The notes below the pieces were generated by a model. The model saw nothing but the letters and a program-made list of their open reading frames with translations, made no database searches and was not told the origin of the DNA. The translations under genes and the position numbers were made by a program. A stretch of DNA of 64,000 bases, from positions 201,646 through 265,645 of the forward strand of contig JBBHKE010001760.1 of assembly GCA_037447655.1 (NCBI GenBank), given 5' to 3'. Origin of the DNA: Zygnema cylindricum. Its lineage: Eukaryota; Streptophyta; Zygnematophyceae; Zygnematales; Zygnemataceae. Of this stretch, positions 27,401 to 48,935 are shown in pieces. Each line of letters opens with the position of its first letter. The first letter of the stretch is position 1.

Positions 27401-27955
27401 ATAATCCAAAACTGTACAAACATCTCTCAAATCAAGCACGGTCAAGAAAGCCAAAAAAAATAATCCAGGCAGGTACAGACAGACTATGTCGCGTCAACAA
27501 CTTTTCAAATCATTTCAAGTTGAAAAAAAAAAAAAATCAAGTGAAGACAGATAGAAACCAATTAAACAGAATAGACACAAAACTAATACAAATTCAGTCA
27601 AAGCCAATCGAAGACAATCCAATTCAACCAAAGTCAACCAAAGATAACACAAAGTCAACAAATTTTCAAGCTAATGTGTCAGCCCGGGTCAAATCAGGTC
27701 AATTCAAGTCAAATCAAGTCAATTCAACTCAAGTCAACTCAAGTCAACTCAAGTCGAGTCGAGTCAAGAGGAGTCAAGTAGAGTCCAATCAAGTCAAGTC
27801 AAGCCACTTTTACCTTTCTTTACAAAGCTCCCTTCTTCCTCCAAGAGGTCTTCCATGGCCTGAAAATCAGCCGCCATTAAAGTTTTAAAAATCCCTAGAA
27901 GAGGAGGAGGATGAAAACCTTCTTGTGAATCCGAAAAAGGATAAAATCCAGCCAT
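13472..27955 (-). CDS. Large helical HEAT/ARM-like protein (family not recognised)
   Basis: The start at 27955 opens MAGFYPFSDSQEGF. N-terminal exons with matching phases: 27955-27814, 26705-26623, 26142-25902, 25665-25566, 24690-24276 (327 aa). C-terminal exons: 22253-22148, 21630-21485, 20997-20788, 20178-19931, 19665-19522, 19104-19016, 18524-18467, 17554-17460, 16812-16763, 16156-15987, 14294-14156, 13672-13472 (551 aa, stop at 13472). The span 22254-24275 is unresolved; one candidate exon there reads ETEILNWSRACGQINFLE (about 23757-23701). The product is a string of amphipathic helices typical of alpha-solenoids, for example RIAEKLLDRLGDEELK, HLDDLFRRLDLKDGKQR and LPAVLSRISGQLAGR. Exon 5 holds a K/E-rich insertion made of imperfect KEE repeats. 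No catalytic motif, signal peptide or membrane segment is seen. The acceptor of the 14294 exon was chosen 8 nt inside a stronger-looking AG because only it keeps frame. Function unknown; a scaffold or transport role would be guesswork. Confidence 0.75.
13852..13922 (-). pseudogene. Decayed duplicate of the last exon of the HEAT-like gene
   Basis: Sense-strand sequence from GGAGAGACATGCTGGTGG to GCTGGATGATG aligns over about 65 bp with the start of the true last exon (13672-13608: GGAGAGACTTGCCGGTGG to GCTGGTGGAAG). The copy lies in the preceding intron and lacks the AG acceptor. It reads a divergent peptide, so it is not an alternative exon. Confidence 0.75.
15712..15905. repeat. GGGA/GAGA tract in HEAT-like gene intron
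   Basis: A purine tract on the + strand (C/T on the gene's sense strand) containing a higher-order 24-bp tandem (GGAATGGAGAGGGAGCGAGT-type unit, about 3-4 copies). It begins about 80 bp downstream of the donor at 15986. Confidence 0.9.
18028..18150. repeat. (AAAACC)n tandem repeat
   Basis: About 18 units of AAAACC / AAAAACC in tandem within an intron of the HEAT-like gene. On the sense strand this is GGTTTT, a G-rich repeat resembling some protist telomere units but without a terminal context. Confidence 0.85.
24740..25330. repeat. Degenerate short-period repeat field in HEAT-like gene intron 4
   Basis: The first half repeats variants of ACATAACATCTTATA. The second half repeats AAAATTGGTTACAAA. 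Units are 12-20 bp and imperfect. No gene or transposon ends are recognised. Confidence 0.6.
25680..25792. repeat. (GA)n tract against a splice acceptor
   Basis: GAGA/GAAGAGAG repeat on the + strand, hence C/T on the sense strand. It runs to within about 15 bp of the acceptor of the exon that starts at 25665. Confidence 0.9.
26342..26640 (-). repeat. Triplicated exon-intron junction of HEAT-like exon 2
   Basis: Three copies of a unit of about 100 bp (26342-26404 truncated, 26418-26513, 26535-26637) share TGCAATTGAGAGATAACA. The copy nearest the exon contains its last bases and donor (AGAGCAT then GTAAGC). The middle copy repeats those bases with donor GTACGC, so it carries a pseudo-exon tail. 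Confidence 0.7.
27655..27805. repeat. (GTCAA)n-type tandem repeat
   Basis: About 25 copies of CAAGT/CAACT pentamers in tandem just downstream (sense) of the first donor of the HEAT-like gene. A short trinucleotide AAC run occurs at 27279-27300 in the same intron. Confidence 0.85.
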
Positions 27956-28218
27956 TACTGTCCAATAACATGAAATCTGAAGAAAAGTTGCAGCAAAAAG
28001 AGAAGTTAGGGCTTGGACGTCTTGACCAATTCCAAAAGAAAATTAGTAGAATTTGTTGTTCAGACGTGGTTACTTTTTAGGGTTTGGAATTTTGGATGGA
28101 GGAAGAATGGCAATTCAAAAGTTTCGCGGCATTTCCTGCAGAAGTGCAAATCTTTGTTGTACATAAAATAAAGTTGCATATCGACGCCACAATGAAACTG
28201 TATCCGCTGTAATCTATA

Positions 28219-29219
28219 CAGTAAACCTTGAATCGTTATTAGCGTATAGAAATTATTAGTGTAACGAAAAAATTAGCGTCATTCATTCTAATTTAGTGCC
28301 AGGAGACGTGGCAGATTATGGTCCACGTCCTTAAATAGTGTAATTTATTCTATTTAATGTATCAATGTCAAAATTTTGGGGGTGCCGATATAGACTAACA
28401 AGTAGTGTTGTGTATCGGTAAGGATTTACCGATAACCGATATGGACCTTTTTTCGGGTTGCCGATAATCGATATATTGGTACGATATATCGGCATTGGTC
28501 TTATCGCCGATAAGTAGCCGATAATATCGGGTAATTATCGGCGATAATGCCGATAACGATAACTATTGGCGATATCTGTACGGACCGTACAGATAAATGT
28601 ACGGCCTGTACACGCAGCTGTACGTCGTATTCCCCGGACGCGCAGCGGACCCCCTTACTCCCGATTCCGGTAAAAAATCGCGAATTTTCCATCATTATTC
28701 CTAATTTAAGGGGGTTTTCAAAATTCCTGCTGCCAGAATTTTCAAAATATGGCGTCTGGAAATGGCGGCAGTCTGACAGGTGTGTTCGTCTGCTTCTTTC
28801 AGTCTGTTCGTCTTTTTTTGGAAAAAGTTTGATTCAGAAATTTTACAATGTATTTTATTTTTTTCGTTTCGATAGTATAGTTTTATAACAATAAAGTATT
28901 AACTTATATTTGTCGACGTTTATGTGCATCGCTGTCCGTAAAGATTTTCAGTTAAATAGATACGCGGAACAAATTCTTATACGTGGCATTCCACGCTATA
29001 TAATGAAAATTATATAATACAGTATGTTATATAGTACTATTGTATGCATACTATATTTTTAAAAAGTTATCGCCGATATGGAATTTGTTGGTCCCAGACC
29101 GATATATCGGAACCTCTGACCGTTCGATAACCGATAACTATCGGTATCGGTGTTATCGCGATGATTTTTTTACCGATACACAACACTACTAACAAGTAAT
29201 AACGATTCACGGTGTACTG
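28219..29219. mobile_element. Tc1/mariner-like MITE, split by a hAT insertion
   Basis: The left end CAGTAAACCTTGAATCG (preceded by TA) at 28219 and the right end ACGATTCACGGTGTACTG at 29202-29219 are inverted repeats. Between them the unit carries the conserved core GAGACGTGGCAGATTATGG, then TCCACGTCCTTAAATA, also found at 31800-31840 and 61980-62050. Removing the hAT insertion and one target copy restores a unit of about 207 bp. Confidence 0.75.
28403..29188. mobile_element. Non-autonomous hAT element with 8-bp target duplication
   Basis: Terminal inverted repeats TAGTGTTGTGTATCGGTAA and its inverse (...TTACCGATACACAACACTA) bound 786 bp. The 8-bp sequence CTAACAAG is directly repeated on both sides (28395-28402 and 29189-29196), the hAT signature. 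The subterminal 150 bp at each end are packed with CGATA/TATCG motifs, as expected for hAT transposase binding sites. No transposase frame is present. The perfect target duplication suggests recent insertion. Confidence 0.9.
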
Positions 29220-29240
29220 AGTACTGTACTGTACAAAGTA

Positions 29241-29468
29241 CAGTAAACCGTGAATCTCTATTAGTGTTAATGTTTTTTTCGTCGCATAAAACATCTTTTC
29301 TCCGTACACATATGTCGGATTGTGAATCTGACGGCCGCGAATGAAAGGTTGTTTTTCTCAGCTTCCGATTGGCGGTCTCAAATTGAAAATCGGACAAGTA
29401 TGTACGCAGAAAAGATGCTTTGAGTGGCGAAAAAATTGTTAACCCTCGTAGCGATTCAAGGTGTACTG
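29241..29468. mobile_element. Tc1/mariner-like MITE
   Basis: 228 bp, left end TA then CAGTAAACCGTGAATC, right end GCGATTCAAGGTGTACTG. It shares the internal hairpin CATCTTTTCTCCGTACA and the GATTGGCGGTCTCAAATTG segment with the 11066-11291 copy. It lies 21 bp from the previous MITE. Confidence 0.8.
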
Positions 29469-30659
29469 TTCATAGTAGAAATTCCGTATCGAAGCCACAA
29501 TGATGCTATTCGATACAGGTCAAAAGTTGTGTCCCGATATTCACTACAAATATTTGGTGAAAAAGATTGACGCTCTCGTAGCGTATCGCGAAACGCCATA
29601 CTTTCAACAGGGAACAGAAAAAGGTGAAGTACGTATTCTCTTGACATCTTTTTTCACCTAACTCTAATTAAACTTCGGCCGTTGGATCTGTAAAATCCAA
29701 CTGTAACGATTTAAGATAGCTTTAACTCCCCTCTTGTAACCGCCTAAAAAATATATACATTTTCCCATAACTTTTCGACCATTTCGATTCACATTCAATT
29801 CTCCACCTATCGATGTCTAACTCAACCCTGAATTTTTGCCTATAATTGTTTAAACTAATACAATATGTGTCTTCTAAATTTTGTGTCACAAAACATATTG
29901 TATACGTACTCTATGGGCCTTCTATTTCCACATTAAAGATATGGTCCAAATGGAGATCATATCCACTTTTAGTTTTGATTGTATAGAGTGAAATCACAAA
30001 TTTCCATTATCTTTTATTGAGTGATTTTGTCAGAGTTGTTATTTTGTTGTTATCAAAAATTGATTCTTGGTTACGCGTAACCGATTTCGTAGCGAGAGCG
30101 GAGATAATCGGCATATCCGATAAAGCAAGTGAGGAATAAAACAAGACACCTCAAAAATGAATTGTTAGGAGGGTCGTTTGAAACACGATGGACTACGGTA
30201 GTAAGAACGAGAGCACCGCCAAAGAAAAAACAGGAGATAAGAGTGGAGGCAGTGAGGCACCAACTTCGTAAGTATGTAGCAGGTGCCACAAGTGTCGTAG
30301 ACAGTAAGCCCAACCCTCCTCCAAATGGAAGGGATGGCTCAACACGTGTCGTAGGCCTAGTTCAGGATCAAAACCACTAAGAGTTAAAAAATTGCGAAGG
30401 ACGCACATCATGCAATTGTCAAAGGTGGAAAGAGATGATACAAATATTAAAGATCAAAAGCCATCCGAATATCAAAAATGTTGGGAAAGCAGTCTACATA
30501 GGACGATTCTACCAGAAAAGTGAAATTAAGAAAACGGGTAACAAAAGTATTTGAACCAAACGGGCAACCAAATACACGAATGCCATCGGATGAAGGAGGA
30601 GTTTAAAAACAAGGATGGGGGGATAAATGAAAGGGGAGTATGACGAGGTGACCAAGAAA

Positions 30660-31060
30660 CACACTTAGACTACTAGTTAGAAAGTTTGAGCATACAAACT
30701 ATTTTTGAAAAAAAAATAGGTCGGCACAGTTTAGTACAAAGGGCCGCTAATGTGGGTAGTGCCCCCCATCGAAGGGAAGAGGCAAGAAAAGCAAGCAGTA
30801 ACGAAAGCGACCTTGCAAACAAAAGTCTCCAAATCGGGCCATCTTGAAGAATGCCGATAGTAGAGGAAAGAGGAACCAAATCACTATCTGCTGAGAAAGA
30901 GAGGTTGTTGGTCAAAGAATAAAAAGCTCGCACAAAGGGGAATATTTGGACAATCTATGAAGGGGCATCCACAAGCTCCGATAAAATGGTGTTCTGTTCC
31001 ACCGTATTGAATTTGTTGGAAAATTAACTTAGAGGAGTACTCAATTTGGTTGGAGATTTA
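30660..31060 (-). mobile_element. LINE reverse-transcriptase relic
   Basis: On the minus strand one frame reads FSNKFNTV..., a stop, then FPFVRAFYS, and GILQDGPIWRLLFARSLSLLL. These fit the non-LTR retrotransposon palm pattern D-x-SNAFNTV, FVRxxY and GVQQGDPLGPLLFxLxLxPLL in order and spacing. The aspartate and QQGDPLG motif are mutated and a stop interrupts, so the copy is dead. Flanks 30.0-30.6 and 31.1-31.6 kb may belong to the same element but I cannot show it. Confidence 0.6.
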
Positions 31061-31739
31061 GCAAAGCTCACATCTAGTGGACCACGACTTTACAAAAATA
31101 ACGACACTGGAAATTGATGGGGAGAAAAACAATCGTTGAACGCGATATAAATGGCACGGGCCACCAAACGACACGATACCTCTCCCACTGCAATAGAGCA
31201 AATCCTCTCACTTGCTTGGTGACCACCACAAGGGGAGTCGTCGTGAGAACATCACAAGTCTAAAGGGGTGCAATTCCTGGAGCAATCAAAATACACACTC
31301 AGAAAAACATATCAAACCCCTGACGCCTGATTTTAGAGAGAACATCGTGAAAAAACTCGCGTACTATGGTTGACAGACCCTCGCTAGAAGACGAGGGGAA
31401 ATGGTGAAGGCCTTATATGAAAGCATATCGACCCAAATAAGATTGTGGATAGAAAGGGATAAAAGGGATAAAAGGATAAAGCGCTAACAAATGAAGTGCT
31501 GAAAAGACCTCGAGTGTCGCAATGACCGAAAAGCAAAGGTGAATGGCTAAAAGGCCCAGAGCGCTCGAAAAAACTCATTTTGGCTCATACATTAGCAAGA
31601 TTTAAAGTGAGATTTATCAATAGTGTTCAACCATTCTATTGAATAGTAAGTAATGAACAGCTCACCACAAGATGATAAGACATCCGAAGGCCTAGATGGA
31701 CCATGAGGTGTGAAGGAAGCACAACACCGCTCATCGTTG

Positions 31740-31927
31740 CTAGCGTCAAAAATTTATTAGTGTTAATGAGAAATTAGAATTAATAACGATACTTAAGTGC
31801 GAGGAGACGTGGCAGATTTTAGTCCACTTCCTTAAATAATGTTGTTAACTCTATTTTGTGATTTTTGGCCAAAAAAAGACGCAACCGAGTTAGTGTTATT
31901 AACACTAATAACGATGAGCGGTGTAGG
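31740..31927. mobile_element. Tc1/mariner-like MITE (ACGTGGCAGATT subtype)
   Basis: The core GAGACGTGGCAGATT.TAGTCCAC and right end TAATAACGATGAGCGGTGTA match the 28219-29219 unit. The left end is eroded. It lies 0.6 kb beyond the 3' end of the ankyrin gene. Confidence 0.6.
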
Positions 31928-32490
31928 AACATGATCCTCATGCTCGGCATAAAAGGCTCGAGTGAAAGAATAAAAGAAACAAAAGCCAAAACGAAAAGGA
32001 AAATAACCTTTTTTATTTTTGTATGCAAAATGAAAATAAAAACGCTGCAAAAGATCAATAATATAAAAACGAATGGCTCTAAAGGCGTGAAGGATACCAC
32101 AACAAGAAGTAATAATACCAAAGATAATACCAAGAAAGATAAAACTTAACTTGACGTAGAAAATATAATGTTCAAGCACAAAGCGCCAAAAAATCAGAAA
32201 ATATACATGCCAAAACACAATGAAAATAAGAAATAAACAAAGAGGCAAACTTAAAACATTTTCAAACATCCTACAAATCTTAAAAACGCTCGTCTTTCAT
32301 AGACATTCTTGACATTCGGATTTTTGTACATTTCGTCTTTTTGCTTTATACATTCCTTTCAGATCTCAACAAGCTCATTTGCTAACAAGCGTCATCCACT
32401 ATTAAAGCTTTACTCCTCTGAACAGCAAAAAATAAAACACTCCCCTCGAAAAAGGAAAAAAAAAAACATACATGAGAAAAATATAAAGAG

Positions 32491-34581
32491 TCACTCATTT
32501 TGTTCCTCATTTTCTTCCCTCGACTCGTTGTTCCCATTGACATTTAAATTCGAGGTATCTCTTAAAACCATTTGGGCATTAATAATTTCTAAAATATTCA
32601 TATGTCCACTTCCCACAGCTTCATCCACGGGGGTACGCTCGTGCCTGAATAAGACAAAAAAAAGGTACAGGGAAAAAGGTGAAAAAAAATGTAAAAGAAA
32701 AAGGTAAGGAATAAGTATAATGTAAAAACAAGTGAAACGGGAAAATGGAAATGAGAGAAGACGGAGGAGGGGGAGGAGGGGAGGGAGGGAGGAAGGAAAA
32801 AGGGAAAAATGTAGAAATAGGTAAAATGGGAAAATGGAAAATGAGAGAGGTCGGAGGAGGAGGGAGGAGAGAGGGAGGGGAAAAGGGAGGGGGAGGGAGG
32901 GAGGGAGGGAGGGAGGGGGGGAGGGAGGGGGGGATGGAGGGAGAGAGAGAGGAGGGGGAAATGTATATCATTTAGGACTTATCGCCTACTAAAGATCTTA
33001 AAAAAAAAGAAAAAAAAAAGAAAAAAAAAAGATTAAACATTTGATGGGCTGTGAAAAAATAAGAAAATGAAAATGATAAAAAGCAAAAAAAAACTAAATA
33101 ATGAATAGAAGTGCATAACATTAGTGGATTGTGCAAAAATAAGAAAAAAAAAACTAAATAATGGATCTTCATTAAAAGAAATTGGAAAGATTCATTCTTT
33201 AAAAAAAAAAAAAAGTAAAAATAATTGTTACCTGTTTAAAGCTGCTGGATCTGCACCATGTTGCATTAAAAATTCCACAATCTGTTACAAATTATGAAAA
33301 AAGTATAACTTTTAATAAATTATATAAAAAAAAGGGCAAACAACAGCCTCGCAAATTTGAATTAAACTTATAATTTAAAGATTTCAAAAAACGTGTTTAA
33401 ATGATACATACTTTAATTGCTTCTGTACCATTTTTTGTTGTCTGGGTTTTCTAGGTTTCTTTAGGTTTTTTTAGGTTTTATTAAAGTTTTTTATCGAAAA
33501 AGTATTGGTTCATTCTGTTTTTTTTTTTTAAATTCAATATTTGCCATATAAAAATTGTTTTACATGATACAAAAGTACTACTATTTTCTTTCATTTTTAT
33601 TTTTTAAAATATTGAATATGATAGGTTCTATCTTCAGCAATCTTGACCAACCAAAAGAGCAAAAAAAAAAAAAAAGTGTAAAAGGCTTAGGTTTAAAATT
33701 ACTTTTATTTATTTTATTTTATTTTTATTTTTTTCTGCCCAACATAAACTCTTTCTTGTCAATATGAAGGTAGAACCTTATTTGTACACCTTTTATAAAT
33801 AAATATATACAAATGTGCATACTTATAGATGCATAAATAAATGTATACATAGATAAATAGTACACATGCATATATGTATATCTACATATGTCAATGTGTG
33901 AGAATAAAAAACATAGAAATCTACATGCCAATATACATATAAATCTATCTCTATATATGCATTATATATATATAGATGGGTGTGTGTATATGAAAATATA
34001 CATTTACACATATATGTCTATGTCTACATATTAAACCACTTTTTTCCTTTTAAAACTAAGAAACTAAAAGAGAAAATAGAAATGGCATAGAAACCATACC
34101 GCAGAATGACCATTGACTGCCGCCCAATGGAGCGGAGTACTTTCCTCAACATTTCTCGCATTCACATCCTAGAAACAGATAAATCCCACAAAAGGACAGC
34201 TTAGTTGACTCTCCCTCGCTCCCTTTCTCTCCCTTTCCTGCCCCCTCCCCCTCCTCTCCCTATTAAATGTGAATGTGGGGATATCAATAACAGTAGAAAA
34301 TCCCAAATCCTACAAACCCTGAAAATCTAAAACTCTAAAAATCAAGACACTTGAAACTGATCATCAACACACATCGTTGCGTCGAAATAAATAAATATGT
34401 GCGTCTATGTGGATATATATATATATATATATATAATATATATATATATATATACATACATATACATTTATATTATATATACACACACACATATACATGT
34501 GTGAATACATATACATACATATATAGTGAATAATAATATATATATATATATATATATATAGTATATATATATATATATATA

Positions 34582-34626
<45 letters not shown>

Positions 34627-35597
34627 CGGACATTAGGTATTAATTTGTCGTAATGTTTCTGCGTCGAACAGCTTTCTTCTTTTTTCGCTTATTTTTCCCA
34701 TTTACTATAAATTTTTCTTGTGATTGACAATCAGAAATAGACTCGTACATTAGGAATTGTATATTATTCGTTCATAAGAAATTATGGGTGTATGAGACTT
34801 ATGATGATATGTAAGATGGAAAAAAAGGGGAAAAGTTTTGATTGTAAAGCTTAAAAAGGAAGCTGTTTGCAACTAATTAAAGAGAGAAAAAAAGTAAAGA
34901 AAGAAAAAAGAAAGAAAGAAAGCAAACAAAAAAAAAAAAACAAGGAAAGAAAAAGGAAAAAAAAAACTAACCGCTCCTCGATCAACCAACCAACGGACAA
35001 TTTCCAAATGCCCATTTGCGGAAGCCATATGTAAACCTAAAAAAAAAGAAAGAGGGAAGAACAAAGAAAAAAAAGAAAAAAGAAGAAAAAAAATAAAAAA
35101 AAAGAAAAAAAAACGCAAATCAGGACAGGAAAGCGTACATAGAACATTGATGTACTAATCATCTCAAAAACAAAAATAGGAAGATTTTTAAACAATATAA
35201 AAAAAGGGAAAATTATAAAGATAATATCACAGAAAATAGAAGAATCAGATGACCATCAGACTTTAAGTCAAGTTCCACCTTAAATCTGCAAAAACACTTG
35301 GAAATTAAATTGAATAAAAAATGGTTTTTCCAAACGGTAAAAGTTCTCAGCAATTAGTTGGGATGAGCTAGTAGTATCGGGTTGAAACTCAATTTTTTAA
35401 AAAATTTAAGAAATTAAGAATAGCCCACACCATTTCACGGAGGCAAAAAAGAAAGAAGATAATCATGAGTGTTAACAAAAATAAACATTATGATTTCAGA
35501 TAAACATGAAGTAATCCACAATAGTTCATGTGCAAACGGATGAGGGAGGGAAGAAAGGTTCAAGTCGCACCAGTGTGTGTGAGAGAGAGACAGGAGG

Positions 35598-35637
<40 letters not shown>

Positions 35638-36765
35638 AAGAGAGTTTTCACCTGTCCGGCCCTGTCCATCTACCGCTGTCACAGCTGCCCCCGCCTCCAC
35701 TGCCTCCCGCACATCGTCCTCATCTCCGTAGCGGCATCCCTGCCAGCTCAGCGCGCCAGCTCAGCCTCAGCCTGCCAGGTCAGCATGGGCCTCCGACTCA
35801 TGCCATGTCAGCATATATGCAGCATCAGCACCATGCGATGCATCATGCCAACATCCATGCCACGTCATCATAAATACCACGTCATCATCATAACCCGTCA
35901 GCATGATGCCACGTCAACATCAATGCCACGTCAGCATCACACCACATCAGCATACATACCACATGAGCATCATGTCAAGTCAACATACATACGACGTCAG
36001 CACACATATAAGGCCAGCATAGACACCACAAAAGCATTCTTGCCACGTCAGCATAAACAGCAAATCAGAGTATGTTAGATGTCAGCATTCACACCAGCTC
36101 AGCATAATTGTTACTTCAGGATATATGCCATCGGGAATACATGCCATGTCAGCATGCATGCCACTAGAAAAACACATAACATGACGTCAGCATGAATGTC
36201 TATACATCGAAAATGACGTCAGCACACATGCCATTGCACCAACATGACGTCAACATGTATTCCACAACAACAACACATGCCATGCCACATTGTGCATCCC
36301 TGGAATAAGAGCACATTCTGAAAGGAGGTTCATATTGACTAGCGAGTGTTAAATTGACACCAAGAGAGTGGTGGATGGACACTAACGTAGGAGTTTCAGA
36401 AGACCAAATTAAACAAAAAAATTCAAAAGCCTCAAAAACTTTCAGAATTAAAAAGCTCGTGAAAAAAAAAGAACCTAGGAGAATAAATAAAAAAATTGCA
36501 CTGCAAAAATTGTTCCTAGAACATGCCAAAAAATAAGGAAAAGGAGAGGAAAAAAAAAAAAAAACCTTGAAGGGTACGTGGCAGTAAAAGTGCCAAACAA
36601 TTGCCACTAGAACATGCGAAAAAGACAAAAAAAAAACCCCTCAACACTAGCAAGAAAACCTAACCCAGAAAAAAACCTAAAACCCTAAAAAAAACAAACC
36701 CTAAAAAAAGATGGTGTAAAATGGGTCATTAGCACCTGCAAAAGCAATTCCACATTCTCCTCCAT
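32491..36765 (-). CDS. Small ankyrin-repeat protein
   Basis: Six exons: 36765-36736, 35739-35652, 35036-34972, 34168-34100, 33281-33232, 32644-32491. They sum to 456 nt (151 aa) with every phase matching. The protein starts [10 protein letters not shown], then [15 protein letters not shown]. Ankyrin repeats follow ([59 protein letters not shown]), and the acidic, Asn/Glu-rich tail ends REENEEQNE. The layout matches the short plant ankyrin family (about 140-150 aa), related to yeast Yar1-like proteins; a protein-protein adaptor is inferred, with no named partner. In-frame ATGs further upstream exist (to 36966) but the family starts at MEE. The gene diverges from NOP14 across a shared G-box promoter. 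Yar1 in yeast escorts a 40S protein, so pairing with NOP14 is suggestive but unproven. Confidence 0.92.
32745..32960. repeat. GGGA/GGA tract in ankyrin intron 5
   Basis: Purine-rich GGAGGG(A) repeats on the + strand, C/T on the sense strand, about 100 bp upstream of the last acceptor (32644). It contains a roughly 75-bp duplicated block (AAAATGG.AAATGAGAGA.G.CGGAGGAGG at about 32742 and 32832). Confidence 0.85.
34412..34622. repeat. (TA)n microsatellite in ankyrin intron 3
   Basis: Several long AT dinucleotide blocks interrupted by CATACA steps. The sequence is self-complementary and would extrude hairpins. Confidence 0.95.
35581..35640. repeat. (GA)n next to ankyrin exon 2 donor
   Basis: On the sense strand this is CT repeat starting about 12 bp after the donor GTGAAAACT at 35651. 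Confidence 0.9.
35760..36262. repeat. ACGTCA-motif minisatellite in ankyrin intron 1
   Basis: About 500 bp of degenerate 13-30-bp units built on CCACGTCAGCAT. Nine exact ACGTCA cores are present, and the last three are the palindromic TGACGTCA. Intervening units decay to CCATGTCAGCAT, CCACATCAGCAT and CCAGCTCAGC. The repeat stops 20 bp from the acceptor of exon 2. ACGT cores flanked by TGAC are bZIP targets (TGA and unfolded-protein-response type in plants). That the array is bound in vivo is inference. Confidence 0.8.
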
Positions 36766-37278
36766 CCTGCCTCCTCCTGCCACGTGTCCGCACAATCCGA
36801 AACCTCCACACGTGTCAGAGTCACGCGGCGGCATACGCTTGGTAGTGTGCCACGTGGCAATATGAAGGGTGGCTCGCAAGCTGACGAAAGTTAGAATTTT
36901 CCCCCTAGGCGAATGAGGAAAAGAGGATATCGTTACGAATACTCGAATGTGTACGGTTAAGCACAAATATCCGTCATTTGTCGATTTTTCCGTATTTTAA
37001 TTGTCTGGAATTTTTAGTACAGTACGGTATGGTACAGTACTACTGTACTGTACTGTAGCGTAGAACTGTTCCTTAGTCTGTATCTGAGAACACGTCTTGC
37101 CTTTGATATTTTCACTCTCTTTAAAAACTCTTTCTGAAAAAAATTAAGAAGAAAGTGAAATTTTATTCGAAAGCGAAAAGCTTCCTTTTCCAACAGAAAA
37201 ACTGTTGCAATTCTGTGACACGTGGCTTGTATCCTCGGCAATTCGGAAGCAAAAACCGACACGTGGCAGGAGTGAGTC
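36766..37278. promoter_or_regulatory. Shared divergent promoter, ankyrin gene and NOP14
   Basis: 513 bp between two opposing start codons with five CACGTG motifs (36781, 36809, 36851, 37219, 37260), three in CACGTGGC context. The last lies 14 bp before the NOP14 ATG, and two more fall inside NOP14 exon 1 (37382, 37414). AAACCCTAA telo-boxes lie just inside the ankyrin first intron at 36680 and 36696, and the inverse TTAGGGTTT occurs in NOP14 intron 1 at 37594 and 37796. Telo-boxes are typical of plant ribosome-biogenesis promoters, which suits NOP14. Confidence 0.65.
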
Positions 37279-48761
<11,483 letters not shown>

Positions 48762-48763
48762 AG

Positions 48764-48769
<6 letters not shown>

Positions 48770-48794
<25 letters not shown>

Positions 48795-48819
48795 GGATTT
48801 TTTTTTTTTTTTTTTTTTC

Positions 48820-48859
<40 letters not shown>

Positions 48860-48935
48860 CTTTTTTTTTTTTTTCTTTTTTTTTCTTTTTTTCTTTTTTT
48901 TTTTTTTTTTTTTTTTTTTGGATTTTTCTTTTTTT
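48770..48935. repeat. Poly-T tract after the NOP14 stop
   Basis: Starts 9 bp after the stop codon and runs about 160 bp with few interruptions. On the transcript this is a U-rich 3' region. Confidence 0.9.
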
